A DNA stretch of 64,000 nucleotides from Tolypeutes matacus. Its lineage: Eukaryota > Chordata > Mammalia > Cingulata > Chlamyphoridae. The DNA lies in assembly GCA_026826555.1 (NCBI GenBank), contig JAKSZT010053887.1:68544019-68608018 (forward strand), in the 5' to 3' direction. The position numbers and the translations under genes are program-made. Of this stretch, positions 1 to 14,231 are shown in pieces. How positions within the stretch are numbered: position 1 is the stretch's first letter; each line of letters begins with the position of its first letter. The notes beneath the pieces were generated by a model. The model worked only from the letters and a program-made list of their open reading frames with translations. It was not told where the DNA came from and searched no databases.

Positions 1-329
1 GATGAATATTGTCTCTACATTATTTGATGAATTCCATAAATTTTCTTTAAACTACTTACTGTTTTCCAAACACAGAAGGAACTCTAAAACTTCCTTGTCT
101 TCAATCATTCAATTACATTGACCTATAATGGACTCAGTGATTTCCATACAAATAAAAATTATATTAATTCTTGAAAGCCCAATCAAATTATATTTCCAGT
201 AGGAAAGTTTCTCTGTGCTCTTTCTCCTTCACCCAACTGCAATAAAACACTCATATCTTTCATAGCATTCATTCTTTTTTAAGAATATGATTGATAGAGT
301 CAATGGTCTTCACTCTGCAGTCTGATGAA

Positions 330-780
330 TAGCCTCTCCCAAATATATGTATACATCCTAATCCCCTGAACCTATGAATGTTAAGCCTTATTTGGGGAAA
401 AAAAAGTCTTTGCCAATGAAATTAATCTAAAGATCTTCAGATGAGGAGATCATCCTTAATCATCTGGGTGGGCCCTAAGTCCAATGTCAATGTTTCCTTA
501 GAGACAGAGGCAGGAAGAGGAAGTAGACACATACAGGAGAAGACAATGTGATGATGGAAATGAAGATTGCAGTGATGTGGCCACAGGTCAGGACTGTCAC
601 CAGAAACTGGAAAAAGTAAGGAACGCATTTTCCCCTGGAGCCCTCCTGCTAGGAGGGCCGCTCAGAATATGCCTTGATTTCAGACTTCTAGCCTCCACAA
701 CTGTCAGAGAATAAATTTCTCCTGTTTTAGACCTCCAAGTTTGTGGTAATTTGATATGGCAGCTTCAAGAAACTAATGCA
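330..780 (+). mobile_element. MaLR/MLT1-like solo LTR
   Basis: The block has the layout of a mammalian MaLR (MLT1-type) LTR read on the plus strand. An opening with CCTAATCCCCTGAACC is followed by a TTATTTGG...AAGTCTTTGCC stretch, a GGTGGGCCCTAAGTCCAATG box, a GCCTCCACAACTGTCAGAG box, an AATAAA signal near 711 and an end at AAACTAATGCA. No internal sequence or partner LTR lies nearby, so it is probably a solo LTR. The left edge is uncertain by about 30 bases. Family assignment is from recalled consensus layout, not from a search. Confidence 0.65.
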
Positions 781-2340
781 CTCCTGTTAACACATTTATT
801 TATGGAATGAGTTATGTCTTTTTATCTGTTTTCTACAACTCAAGTCAGTGCTAAGTATATGGTATAATTTTCTTAAGAGGTACAGTTGCTTTATTAAAAT
901 TTTGTTCTTCTCTAATATATAATGGTTAATTTAACTCATCTTTTTCCATAAGGCATTAAAAACAACTTCATTTGCAGGAATAAAATGTTACACTGGTACA
1001 TTATGACTAATAATAATATCTCCTCTGGACTTCTGCAATATTAGTTACTCATTTTTAAATTTCATAAAGGGAAATATAACATTATTTGTATCATTTTACA
1101 TTATGCCATAATGAGAAGAAGGTCTCAATATTGGTGTTCCTTGATTTTTCATGATCCTTTGTGAAGCCCAAATCAGTAATTAGCAGATGAGAAATGTTAA
1201 TATAATATAGTTCTCCTAAGGAACATTTAAGTATTTTATTCAACAACTTTGAGGCTTGAGAATTACTATTTCTCTACAATGCTTCAAAATAGTAAAGAAC
1301 AAATGCTGAAATGACTTGAAGTTGCCTATTGTTGTTGAAAACAAATTGAAGTAGCTAAATAATGCTTTGTTGAATGTGAGTAGATTTTTACCTGCGAGCT
1401 CTGTTTGTTTTAATAAGTTTATTTTTCCAATTAGCAGTGTGGTCTTTCTTAACTTCCAAAATATTTCTTAAATATACATAATTTAACAATGCTTTGAATA
1501 TCTTCCTAGTTATAATGTCACTTGTGCCAAACATTGAAAATTAATTGGTATATGAAAATAATATTATTGTTTCTATGTATCATGGTGAACTGTTTATACA
1601 TGGAGTCATATATTCTTGCTTTTCAAATATTGATAAAACATTCTATTTCCTAAGATTGCACAACATATAATCTTTTCAAAGTCACCTAAACTTTTTTCAG
1701 CTATAATATGTATTACATATTTCTCAAAATTTTAACAAACAAGGTTTTTCATGAATTGAATTGTCTTCCTGCTCAAGAAAATTTAGAAAATATTATTTAT
1801 CAAGTTACTATTTAATATCTATTTTACATATGATTATTTGTGATAATGAATGTACACATTAAAAAAAAACATGTGCTAGCCAATTAAATTTAAGGCCAGT
1901 AACTGAAATGCAACTAAGTCTCACCAGTTTATTTCATAAACAATGTACTAGTTGTATATTTACAGATTTACTATCCCTTGTTCCCTTCCTAATTTTTATC
2001 TGATATTATTTAAAATGCTAAAGAATAATACAAAGCTTTTTGTTTCATTGAAAAACTATAATATTTAAAGAATGACAATTAAACTTATAGAAAATCAGAA
2101 AGTGTCAACTAAAATCAACAACAATGAAACACTTGGCTAAACAATCTTTATTGATAGCATATGGTTTGCTTTTACTTGGAGGTTGGAGGTTCCCTGTAGC
2201 AGTAATAAGAATGGCATTTTAGCTCTTTCATCTGCAGACCCTTAACTTCTACTAGGACCTATTTGCTTTATCAATTAACTGCTGTTACTTATGGTAAATA
2301 TTATCTCACTCTGCACAATGGGACTAATAGTAAACACATA
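781..2340. other. Unique AT-rich DNA
   Basis: AT-rich sequence with many stops in all frames. I see no exon, RNA gene or recognisable repeat here. Confidence 0.5.
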
Positions 2341-2344
2341 TAAT

Positions 2345-2550
2345 ATTTATAATATACCAAGTTCTGTTCTAAGGTATTGTCACGTATATATCCATTGAAT
2401 TCTCCAAACAGAGCTAATCACATAAAAATGTTTATTTTTCATAACTTCATACATGAGACACAGAGAGTTTAAGAACCTTGTCCAGATGTGGAATTAAATC
2501 TCAGGCAACTGGCTTCAGAACATGTGCTATTAACTCCTCTGTTGTTCTAT
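2345..2550 (-). repeat. MIR SINE copy
   Basis: Read in reverse this follows the MIR layout. On the plus strand it shows AAGTTCTGTTCTAAGG, then a GAGACACAGAGAGTTTAAG core, then a TCTCAGGCAACTGGCTTCAGAACATGTGCTATTAACTCC-type head, here interrupted by substitutions. It is strongly diverged, as expected for this ancient tRNA-derived family. Confidence 0.65.
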
Positions 2551-5440
2551 CCCTCTACAAAAATAAACCAGCAACAAAAAAATACCCATGGAAAACATAA
2601 GTTAATTTAAAGTTAAAAACCAGAAGGTGTTTCAACTATCACTTTGAGAAGAAAAATAATTCAACAGTCCTCACTAATCTTCTTGACGTATAAAAGGCAT
2701 TCATTTCCTGAAAATGTCATCTCCAAGGATTCTATCTTATTAACATGCTTTCTTTCAGACTATTTCTTCTGAAATTTCCTCCACCATTAGGTTCTGCACA
2801 TCTAAATCCTATCTATTCCCAATACATTATAAATTTGCTTGAAAGGATCTTTTCTTGTCAGATCCTCAGGAGAAGAAACCTTATAATTCTATATTGTATC
2901 CCTCTTTATGACTGAAGTTGTTCACCATGAATAATTTCCTGGTTTCTTCACTGAAATGATAACTGTCTTAGAACAGTTACATTAAGTTTGGCTCTTGTCC
3001 TATTCATGTCCTACTAAGGTGCTGGCATTAGTTACTGTGATCAATTTGCTTAGCTCTATATCTCTAACCTTCTGTATCTACCAATTAAATCACTACAGCA
3101 ACTTTAAATAAGTGTAAGTAAAGGGCAAAATGCTTGAAAAACAGTGTATAAAAATCTAACAAATAATAGGTCAATATTTCTGAATTAGGTTGGGCAACAT
3201 TTCAGTGCCAACTTGGAAGAAAGCAATTAGTAGAACTGGATAAAAAATGAGTATGTAAGAAATATTAAGACTGAGGAATACCAGTCTCTACATGTACAGC
3301 CTACCTATAAATAATTCCTATTGTCTGAATCAAATGCCCTCTGACTTACAATTCAAAATGGGAGGCAATGCTACAGATGGTCTGGAATTTCCATTTGCTA
3401 GGGGAAAGAAAAATACCTTACCAACTAATCAAATTACCACTAGGTATTTTTTAATTAATTTATTATTTATTAATTATTGTACATTTATTAATCCCATGTG
3501 TTATTTTTATAGAATATTATATAAAGTCTATGAACTTTAATCTTTCATATTACATAGACATAAAATTTAGAAGACCTTGTACAAAGACACTTCCTACCAA
3601 TTAATGTAATTAAATGAAGGAAAATTATTTTTTCATGTATTTCATTAAAAATAGTAAAGGTGTTTTAAAAAAATATTAGTAAACAACAAATCTTTAAGAA
3701 AAATGTCATTTGAAAGTTACCTACACTGGGAATAACTTCACAGAAAGAAATTGACAAATCCTTTGAAGTCTGTAAAAAAAAAAAGTAAAACAATAATAGA
3801 GGGATTAGCAAAAATGATGAGATGACAATTTGACTTTTATGTTTTCTATTGCAGGGTAAACCTAATTAAAACTCTCATTCACACCTTCCACAAAGTCATA
3901 TCAATGAAAGCTACATGCAATCCCAGCTTAGAGCTGGTCTTCCAATGCTAAAATTTCCCCCCATGCTTATATACTACTTTTTCTCCTAGCAAAGTTGCAC
4001 AGTGGATCAATAGCAGTTGCTAGTTGCTGTAGCCCCGAAAATTTGAATATATCCAAACTGCAAATCTGTAATAAAACTTGAAAATTAAGATGTAGAAAGA
4101 TTATATGGATGGTGATCAGCAATCTCAAATATTTAGGATGTCTATTAAATTGCCACGAAATGTCTTATTTGCAGCTTTTCTGGCACTGAATTTGCAACTT
4201 AGCACTATGCAAGTGCTTCTATTTGGTCATCAGCTAAGCTAAAGCACAGCTAATTTGTACAAATTCCAAAGATGATAATTAAGGTTATTACAGTGATAAC
4301 CCCCAGCATTTTTGCAGACTTCCTAGGCAGCAATAATAACCAGCTCATCATCTTTTAATTAAAATGGTAGTCATTCTGTTTTCTAAAAATAAAATTGGGT
4401 CCCATTTATTATCAAGTGAACAGTACATTCACTATATTAAACCTTTTAGTTTTCATTTGACATTAGAACATTTTTTTTCATGTTACCCATATTATCAACC
4501 TAAATTTATAAGGTCATAGTGCCTATAGTAACCAGTAAAAATAGTAATTTACTTTTTAAAAAGCAACTGACTTTTTTTAGTACTTTCATGCCTTTTTTAC
4601 TTTCATGTGTTCTTCATAAACAGAAAAAGTACAAATGTTATTTATGCAATTTTTCAATAAGTAAATGGATGTATAAAAATGTAATTGATTCACAGTAATA
4701 CTCTGAGTAAACAGCTTCATTGTGTTTATAATTTTAGCTTTTCTTTCTCAATATTTCTGAGTTTACAAATTAGATTTGCAAATATTTAAGAGCTGCCAAA
4801 ATTGAATAGTTGCTTAAATAAATATAAAGGTAAGGGCAGAGATGCTGGACAAGAATTAACAAACCCAGGACTTGCTTAGGATTTAGCAAATTAGAGCAGA
4901 TTGTGGATATTTTTTGAACTGGAGACTAGAATTTGATTTTTTAAATTGAGTATTTTACAAATGTTAGATACTTTGCTGCATTGACAAAATTCCTTTTTAG
5001 TTAGAACGGTTTCATATTTTTTATCAAACCATCTCATTTTCATTCAAACTAAATGCATGTTTACATTTGATCCTTATTTTTCTCTTTGACAATTGAAGTG
5101 GTGAAAATTGAAAATACTTTATAAACCACTGTCAAATCTGCTCTTCTTATTACTGTTTCATTTTAATAGCACAATATTATTTATTTTCATTTTTGTATTC
5201 AAAACGTGTATATTAATCATCAATTATGTGGAAGGGAAGTGGCAATTTAAGGCAATCATTAATATTGTTTTATATTTAATATTTTGTTTAATATGTTATT
5301 GAAAGGAGTTAGTACACCTTGTACACCTTGGTTTTGTTTCATTACATGATTTGAATTGAATCACGTTAGTTTTCTGCTTGCTTCCTAAATTTCTAAACAA
5401 TCCATTATAATCCAATACTTTATGTTTGCATTTTAGTATA
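2551..5440. other. Unique AT-rich DNA
   Basis: Long AT-rich stretch. Short open frames at 3292-3540 and 5108-5302 are hydrophobic, low-complexity translations of AT-rich DNA and are not supported as genes. No repeat family was recognised. Confidence 0.45.
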
Positions 5441-5838
5441 TGCCTTAGTTTCTTAGGGCTGCTCCTAAAAGATACAACAAGCTGGGTGGCTTAATGCAAC
5501 AGAAATTGCCTCACAGTCCTGGAATCTAGAAGTCAGAACTCAAGGTGTCATCAGGGTAATTCCTCTCTCCTGGCTTCTGGGGTGGCTTGCATTTTCTGCC
5601 TCACTTTTTACCTGGTGTTCTCCTCTATGTCTCCTCTATGTCTGTCAGTCTGTGTCCAGTTCTCCCCTTCTTATAAGGATGCCACTCATACTGGAACAGG
5701 GCCCATCCTAATTCAGTTTGCCCTCATCTTAACTAATATCATCTTCAAAGACCCTATTTCTAAATACAGTCACATCCACAGGACCAGGAATTAGAACTAG
5801 AACATGGCTTTTGGGGGGACACAATTCAACCCATAACA
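5441..5838 (-). mobile_element. MaLR/MLT1-like solo LTR
   Basis: Plus-strand reading has the reverse MLT1 order: TTAGTTTCTTAGGGCTGCTCC, GGTGGCTTAATGCAACAGAAA, CCTGGAATCTAGAAGTCAGA, CTTATAAGGATGCCACTCAT, AAAGACCCTATTTCTAAAT and a GGGGACACAATTCAACCC end. It starts with TG and ends with CA. The flanks GTATA (left) and GTATG (right) match at 4 of 5 positions, consistent with a decayed 5-bp target duplication. It is most likely a solo LTR. Confidence 0.75.
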
Positions 5839-8081
5839 GTATGCTTTTTGATACTTTACATTTTAAGTAATCATCAATGTGAACAAAAAGTCATTGGTTG
5901 CACTCTCTCTTTTTTCTCTCTTTCTCCATTCCATATAGGTGAACGTGATGGCAGAGTTGAAGGGTAGAAGGGGCTTAGATGCTTCAGTAACAGTTTGAAC
6001 GAAGTGGCTGTTTCCTTTCTTTCCATTAATGAATACTCTAAATCTTAATCAGAACATAATTCCAAAACATTTATGCTTTGCATATTGTAGAACAGTGATG
6101 CCAAGTAGAATTTCCTATGATTATCAAAATGTATATTTGCAGCAATTGTGGAAAGATGGCATCAGACTAGGCAGACAGAGTTCAACTGTCTCACAAAAAC
6201 AATGGAGAAAGAGCCAAAAGCTGTCTGAGGGACTTGTTTTGGGTGTCAACTTACCAGGACAGTGTATATAACTCCCAGGAGGGTGAGGGATAGACAGAGG
6301 AAAAACCTGAAACAACAAACTTGAGTTACAAAAACCCTGAGGCAGCCAGGAAGGACTATATCCCCCAACTCTCAAAATATTAAGCTGGGGTAAAACCATG
6401 ACTCACTGCAGCTGACTGAGTGGGCATCAGATCTCTTCCTCCCTGTCAGTTGTTACAAGGGAAGATGGAAGGGAGAGAAGGGCTTTTCTTCAGTAAATTT
6501 GGTAAGCAAAGAACACTTTGAATCTGGGTCTGGCCAGATCAAAATACAGGAAAGTGGAGATTAAAACACCTCCTTGTAAAGGTGTGTCAAAAGGCACCAT
6601 CTGCTGGCTAGTCTGGAAATTGCATGGGCAAAAACTGCTTTTGTTTCTGTCTGTACCCTAACTCCTGGGAGAAAATCTGCACCCAATTAGTGAGTCCCCA
6701 GTCTGATTTTGGTAACTTACACTGGGCAATTTAAAAAATTTAGAATAAGTTGAGCCAAATATCAAAGAAAAACTGTGAAAAAAATAGGTAAGAGAGAGAA
6801 ATTGGTGATCAGAGTAAATGCAACAACATTTAGATGCGAAGACATCAGCAAAAAAATTACAAGCCATACTAGGAAACAGGAAGAAATGGCCCACTCAACC
6901 AGCCAAAGGAACAAAACAAATATCGTGAAGAGATACAGGATTTAATACAATTAATCAATGACAATCACACAACTCTCCTGTATCAATTCAAAGAATTGAA
7001 AGAAATATGACTAAAGAGAAAAAGGATATTAAGAAGATACTGGGTGAGCATAAAGAAAATTTGAAAGCCTACACAAAAAAGAATGAGAATGAAAGACATG
7101 ATGGATGAGATTAAAAGTACATTAGAGGCACATAAGAGTAGATTTTAATTGCTTGAAGACAGAATTAGTGGTTTCAGAGACAGAACATTTGAACTAGAAA
7201 AGACAGGGGAACAGAAAGAGAAAAGAATGGAAGAAAAGGAACAGGTTCTGAGGGAATTGAATGACAAAGCAAAATGCACAAATACATGTATTATCAGTGT
7301 CCCAGAAGGAGAATGGAATGCAAAAGAGGCAAAATGAATATTTGAGGAAATAATGACTGGAAACTTCCCAACCCTTATGAAAGACATAAATATCCATATC
7401 TAAGAATGACAACGCACCCGAAACAGAATTAATTTGAATAGAGTTACCCTGAGACATCTACTAATCAATATGACAAGTATCAGAGATAAAGAGAGGATTC
7501 TGAAATGAGCAAGAGTAAAGTAAAGCATCACATATACGAGAACCTCAATAAGATTAAGTGTCAACCTCTTATCAGAAACCATGACTATGGAGCAAGAAGA
7601 AAGTGGTATGATTTATTTAAGGTACTAAAAGAGAAAAACAGCCAGCCAAGAATTCTGTATCCAGAAAAACTGTCTTTCAAAAATGAGGGTAAGTTCAAAG
7701 TCTTCACAGACAAATAAAAACTGGCAAAGTATTTTACCAAAAGACCAGAATTACAAGAGAAGCAAAAGGTAGTGCTATAGCCTGAAAGGAAAAAAATAAA
7801 CAAGGGTGAGAGACATGGAGAAGAGTGTAGAAATGAAGATTATTAGGAAGGGTAAATTAAAGAATAAAAAACAGACAATAGTACAATATGGCAACAGAGA
7901 GCAAAAGGACAAAAAATGGATGAAGTAAGTGTTGCCTTTATAGTTATAACATTGAAAGTTAAAGGCCTGAACTCACCAATCAAAAGACATAGAATGGATA
8001 AAAATAAAAATAAAAAATAAGCCATCTATATGTTTTCTACAAGAGATTCATGTCAGATATAAAAACACAACCAGGTTAAAA

Positions 8082-8735
8082 GTGAAAGGTTGGAAAAAAA
8101 TATTCCATGCAAATAGTAACCAAAAAAGAGCTAGAGTAGCAACACTAATGTTGGAGAAAATATACTGTGAATGCAAAACTGTTAAAAGGGATGAAGAAGG
8201 TCATTATATATTAATAAAAGGGTCAAGTAAACAAGAAGAAATAAGTATACTAAATATTTATGCAGTTAATCTGAGTGCACCAAGATACATGAAGCACAAA
8301 CAGGCAAAATTGAAGGGAGAAATAGATGTCATTACAATAATAGTTCGAGACTTCAATACATTACTCTCAATATTGGCTAGAACATCTGGACCGAGGATAA
8401 ATAAAGAAACAGAGAACTTGAATAATATGATAAATGAATTAGAGCTAACTGACATCTATAGAATTTTGCATCCCGAAACAGCAGGATATACTTTCTTTTC
8501 AAGTGCTCACGGATACTTTTCCAAGATAGACCATATGTTGGTTCACAAGACATGTCTCAATAAATGTATAAAGATTGAAATTATACAAAACACTTCCTCT
8601 GATAATAATGGAATGAAACTGGAAATCAATAATGGATGGAAAAAGGGAAAATTCATAAATATTTGGAGACTAAACAACACGCTATTAAATAATAAGTGGG
8701 TAAAGAAGAAATTGCAGGACAACTCAGCACCTTGA
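8082..8735 (+). pseudogene. L1 ORF2 endonuclease domain relic
   Basis: The longest open piece of the plus-strand L1, 217 codons, covers most of the apurinic/apyrimidinic-type endonuclease domain that nicks target DNA for L1 retrotransposition. Family landmarks are visible: DEEGHYILIKG at 37-47, ISILNIYAVN at 54-63, RDFNT at 89-93, SKIDHML at 147-153 and SDNNGMKLE at 173-181. Functional L1 normally has a glycine before DFN and a histidine in the SDH motif. Here these are arginine and asparagine, so the nuclease should be inactive. Upstream N-terminal sequence lies in other frames, and the reading ends at a stop where ORF2 should continue. The initial ATG is internal and not a natural start. 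Confidence 0.85.
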
Positions 8736-9049
8736 GATGAATGAAGATGATATATGGCACACAGCAAAGGAAATGCTGAGAGGGAAATTTATAGCCCTCA
8801 ATGCTTACATTAAAAAGAAGAAAGAGTTAAAATTGAAGATCTAACTGCACACCTGGAGGAAATAGAAAAAGAGCAAAGTAATCTCAAACTAAGAAATAGT
8901 AAAGATCAGAGCAGAAATAAATGAAATCAAGAAGAACAACTAAAAAATAGAGAACAACAAAACCAAAAATTGTTGTTTGAAATCAACAAAATCAAAAACC
9001 TTATCTAGAATGACAAAGAAAAAAAGAGATAAGACACAAATAAATAAAA

Positions 9050-10185
9050 TCAGAAATGAGAACAACTAGACAATGTAGATGAAATGGACAAATTCCTAGA
9101 AACACAGAGACAACATACACTAACCATAGAAGAAATAAAAGACATCAACAAACCAATCACAAATGAAGAGATTGAAACAGTCATTAAAAACCTCCCAAAG
9201 ATGAAAAGCCCCAACCAGATGACTTCACAGGTAAATTCTATCAATCATTCAAAGATGATGTAACACCGATTTTACTCAAGTTCTTCTAAAAAAACTGAAC
9301 AAGAAAGAATGCTACCAAACTCATTCTATGAAACCAACATCACCCTAATACTGAAACCAGATAAAGATACCATCAAAAAAAAAAAAATTACAGACCAATA
9401 TCTCTAATGAATATAAATGCAAAAATCCTCATACAAATACTTGCTATCTGAATCCAAAAGTACACTGAAAGAAGTATAGACCATGATCAAGTGGGTTTTT
9501 TCCCCAAGCATGTAAGATGGTTCAACAAAAGAAAACCAATTAGTGTAATAAGCCACATTGATAAGTTGAAGAAGAAAAATCACATTATCCTTTTGATTGA
9601 TGAGAAAATGCATTTGAAAAAATACAGCACCCTTTCTTGATAAAAACTCTCCAAAAGATAGGATAGAAGGAAACTTTCTCAATATGTTAAAGTGAATATA
9701 TGAAAAACCTACAACTAGCATTGTACTCAAGGTGAAAGATTGAAAGCTTTCTGACTGAGATCAGGAACAAGATAAGGATGCACTGTCACCGCTATTATTC
9801 AATATTGTGCTAGAAATTCTAGCTAGAACAATTAGGCTAGATAAAAAATAAAACAAAGCCAAATAAGAAAGGAAGAAGTAAAACTTTCACTATTCATTAA
9901 TGATATGATCCTATATCTGGAAAATATTGAAAAATCCACAACAAACTACTAGAATTAATAGACAAGTACAGCAAAGTGGTGGGATACAAGATTAATACAC
10001 AAAAATCAACAGCATTTCTAAAAACTACTGATGTGCAATCTGAGGAGGAAACCAGGAAAATAATTCCATTTGTAATAGTGACTAAAAATATCAGATATTT
10101 AGGAATAAACTTAACCAAGGACATCATGGACCTATATTCAGAAGATTACAAAACATCACTAAAAGAAACCAAAGAAGACAAATAA
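9050..10185 (+). pseudogene. L1 ORF2 reverse transcriptase relic
   Basis: Reverse transcriptase sequence of the same L1, split over frames. Readable pieces include FINDMILYLEN near 9,893-9,925, KINTQKSTAFLKTTD and [19 protein letters not shown] in the frame at 9,976-10,185. The catalytic FADD box is FIND here, so an aspartate has become asparagine. This is the polymerase that copies L1 RNA at the nicked target; this copy cannot work. Confidence 0.8.
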
Positions 10186-12709
10186 ATGGAAGAATATTTC
10201 ATGTTCGAGGATTGGAAGCCTAAATATTATTAAGATGTCAATTCTACCGAAACTGATTTAAAGATTCAATGCAATCCTAATAAAATTCCCAAGAGCCTTA
10301 TTTTGCAGAAATGAAAAAGGCAATAATCAAATTTATTTGGAAAGATAAGGGGCCCAAATGGCCAAAAACATCTTTAAAAAGAAGAACAAAGTTGGAGGGC
10401 TCTCACTTCCTTACCTTAAAGCATTTTACTTAACTATGGTAGTAAAAACATCATGGTAATGGTATAAAGACAGACAGAATGACCAATGGAACCAAATAAA
10501 AAACTCAGAAATATACCCTCACACCTACAGTCAAGTGATTTTTGACAAGGCTGTTAAGCCCAACCAGCTAGGCCAGAAGAATCTATTCAACAAATGGTGC
10601 TGGGAGGAACAGATAGCTTTATCCAAAGGAAATAAAGAGTACTCCTATCTCACACTTCATGCAAAAATTAACTCAAAATGAATCAAGGACCTAAATATAA
10701 AAGTGACAACCACAAAACTCCTGGAAGAAAATGTAGGAAAATATCTACAAGATCTTGGGGTATGTGGTAGTTTCTTAAACCTTACACCCAAAGCAAAAGC
10801 AACAAAAGAAAAAATAAATATATGGGACCTCCTCAAAATAAGCACTTTTGCACCTCAAAGGACTTTGTCAAAGGGTGAAAAGGCAGCTGACTCAACGGGA
10901 GAAAATATTTGGCAATCACAAATCCAATAAGGGTTAAATATCCATGACATATAAAGAGATCATACAACTCAACAATAAAAAGATAAACTATCCCATAAAA
11001 AATGGGCAAAAATTTTGAAAAACAACTGTCCAGAGAAGAAATACAAATGGTGAAGAAACACATCAAAAAAATGTTCAACATCACTAGTGATTAGGGGAAT
11101 GCAAATTAAAACTACAATGAGGTTGTGGAGTGATAGGAATGCTTATTCACTATTGATGGGAATATGGAATGGTACAGCCACTATGGAGGACTGTTTGGCA
11201 GTTCCTAAGGAAGTTGGATATAAACTTGCCATGTGACCTGGCAATATCATTACTAGGTATATACCCAGAAGAACTGAGAGCAGTGACACGAATAGACATC
11301 TGCATACTGATGTTCATAGCGGTGTTATTCATGATTGCCAAAGTTGCAAACAACTTAGGTGTCCATCAACTGATGAATGGATAAACAAATTGTGGTGTAT
11401 ACACATGATGGAATAGTATGTAGCAGTAAGAAGAAATAAAGTCATGAAGCATATGACAATGAGGATGAACCTGGAGGACATTATGTTGAGTGAAGCAAGC
11501 CAGACACAAAAGGACAAATACTGTATGATTGCACTATTATGAACTAAATATATCTGTAAACTTATGGAATCAATAATTATAATTTGTCACCAGAAAATAG
11601 AATGAGGGTAGAGAATGGAAAGCTGAGTGTTAATCTGTGCAGAATTGGTAAAAATGTTTTTTGTTAATCTTTGGAAATGAATGGAAGTGGTGAGAGCACA
11701 TTATGGTGTTTGTGGCTAGGAGAGCTATTATACAAGTATGACAGTGGTTGAATGGGAAAGTCCAAGGTATATTACTAGAAGGAAAGCTAAAAAAATGTAA
11801 CATGAGACTCTATAACATAGTGAAACCTCATGTAAAATACAAAAATGGGTGACATTGCATATATAAGAGTGTTTTTACAAAATATGATTACAAATAAACT
11901 AGAGAGAAGGAAACAGAATAGCAGCTATGTAAGGCAGGGGAGGCATACAGAGATTGAGAGGTGATGAGTTTTATTTGTTTGTTTGGTTGGTTTTTGTTTC
12001 TTTTTCTTATTATTATTACTAGAATAATAAAAAAAGCTCTAAAATGATTGAAATGATGAATGCACAACTATGTGATCATACTGAATACCATTGATTTTGT
12101 ACTTTGGATGAATTTATGCTTTATTAATATGTATCAATAAAATTGACTTGTTAATAAAAGAGCCAAACACCTCTTTAATAATAAGTCATAGGATTTTAGT
12201 TTTATCCCTTAAAAAAAATGTATATTTGCGTTGTCCACTGCCCACTAGTCATATGTGGTCTTTGGGGATTTGAATTGTGGTCAGTGAAAATGAGGAACTA
12301 AATATTCAATTTTGTTAGTTTTAGTTAATTAAACTTTAAATGAAAATGGTCACTTGTGGCCAATGGCAAACATATTAAATAGTGACATTCTAAATATTCT
12401 TTGGATAAAATAGTCAAATGAGAAATTGACTTCTGAAACCAGGTACTTTAGGATGTAAAATATATCTATCACTAATAAAACTATATCTTATATCTTGCCT
12501 CTTTCCACCATTATCAGTGTATTGATTCATTAGTTTAATAAGTAAAATCGAATAAGATAGAATGATAATGTTAAAAAATGAACAGCCTGTAAAATTTTTG
12601 TTTCAAATAGTCATAATTAAGGAAATCAATTTTCTTATAATCAATATTGGTGCTTTTAAATTGTAATATACCCAAATGTACTATAAATAATATGCATAAG
12701 ATATTCATT

Positions 12710-13420
12710 TATTAAACCAATATTATTAAGTGCTTTTGTGACCTAGGCCCTGGTATCACATTAGAGAATAAGATTGTCACGTTTTTATTCTTACAGAGCT
12801 TATGTTGCAATGGGTAAGCCAGACAATATACATGGAAACAAATGAATAAGATAATTTTGTAACACTGATAAGAAAATACTAAAATACTAAAAGCATCTAT
12901 GAGGTTAAACTTAGAATGGTCCACATATGTCCTAAGAAAAGCAAATTTAGCCGTGTGAAGATCTGAGGGATTAGAGTTACAGGTGAAATCTCTGACTGAG
13001 GATTTATTTTGGCATTTAGAAAAAACAAATAGAAGCCAGAGTGTGCTGGAGCAGAGTGAGCAAGGATGGGGATGGAAGGAGAGAAGTAGAAGAAGCCAGG
13101 GGGTGTAGGCAGGGACAGGTCATATAGCACCAAGTAGACCATGCTAAAGGGGAATGAGTTTGCTTCTATTGAAAAAGTAATAATCTTTTTGAGAGTTTCA
13201 GATTCAGTGAAATCTGAATCATATTACAAAAAGATCACTCTGTCTCTTGTGGAGCTAAGAACGCAAGAGCACAGACAGTAACATTCTTTAACAGGACTCT
13301 GTTCATATTTTAAATAATCACCAATGTAGTAGTCCAGGATGAGACTGATGACATTGGATAGGTGATGACAAGTTAAAGAAATATAGGCAGCGGTAAAGTT
13401 CACCCAGGACAGGGAAATGA
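12710..13420 (+). repeat. Ancient interspersed repeat, family not named
   Basis: Diverged block with phrases common in old mammalian repeats: TTTTATTCTTACAGAGCTTATG, GTGTGAAGATCTGAGGG, GTGTGCTGGAGCAGAGTGAG, ATAGCACCAAGTAGACCATG and GTAGTAGTCCAGGATGAGAC. The block at 17.9-18.55 kb and that at 30.9-32.0 kb carry overlapping parts of the same family. I cannot name the family with certainty. Confidence 0.45.
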
Positions 13421-14231
13421 GACCTCCGTAATACGAAGCACTAGTCTCAAAATTTCTGATAGGAAATAATACAAGTTAGGATTCATAAATACATATAATT
13501 TTTCTAAATCATACTATACTTGCAATGACTTTCTATTGATAGGACTGAAAGATGATCATAATATTACTTTAAAATTGTGTTCTATTAAGGAAATTAAAAT
13601 TGGGAATTTAAAATATTTATGCATTAAATTAAAAAAAATAACAAAATAAAGCCATTATATCTTATCATAAATAACATGTCCTTATGAAACTAACTACATA
13701 TTTCAAAACAAAGTATTAGAAGAGTGGCATTGTTTTACATTTTTGAAAATCTCTTTAAAGACTGTTATAATAAAAGATTGCTAGATTCTCATTTTTCTTC
13801 TTCATTAAATCAATTGTGATATGTTGTTTTGGTTGAAGTACATTAAGAAAATCCTTTCTCATGCATATATGTCTGTATATTATTTTTGACACTACACCAA
13901 AATATACATGTACTCTAAAACAATATCAGTGAATTTTTTGTACTTTGTTACATTAAAATCAACTGGTCTATCTTGCATCTTCAATAAATCTTTTATCCAT
14001 TCATGAGTTAATAACATTAAGCAATACACATTTGTAAAACACTGGTTTACTGAACTATGTGGACTTGGAAAATATTTGCATATTTCTTTATCAAATATCA
14101 AAAAATGCATTTGCTAATATTACCACCAATATCATCAACAAAGATTTTAATTATTGGAAAGCTGTCAAAGCATAAGTTTGGCACAAGTTTTCCAAAATTC
14201 TAATATAAATTTTTTTTAAAAAAAGCTCAAC

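Larger units (their letters stand above)
6120..12160 (+). mobile_element. Old, near full-length L1, broken
   Basis: A LINE-1 relic in the order 5' leader, ORF1 remains, ORF2 remains and 3' UTR. About 6.1-6.9 kb resembles an L1 leader. Around 6.9-7.8 kb is ORF1-like: a lysine- and glutamate-rich coiled-coil region, then a stretch encoding EKNSQPRILYPEKLSFKN, matching the C-terminal part of ORF1p. ORF2 remains run from about 7.94 to 11.54 kb in several frames. Sequence near 11,100 jumps over a stretch that L1 ORF2 normally has, so there is an internal deletion. The element ends with AATAAA signals at about 12,136 and 12,154. Stops, frameshifts and lost catalytic residues show it is dead and much older than the minus-strand L1 at 56.5-63 kb. 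Confidence 0.85.

Noticed and set aside
3292..3540. 82-codon plus-strand open frame
   Set aside because: AT-rich, hydrophobic translation with no motif or neighbouring gene signals; length is expected by chance.
6029..6399. Overlapping open frames on both strands at the left L1 edge
   Set aside because: They sit in L1 leader-type sequence without any family motif.
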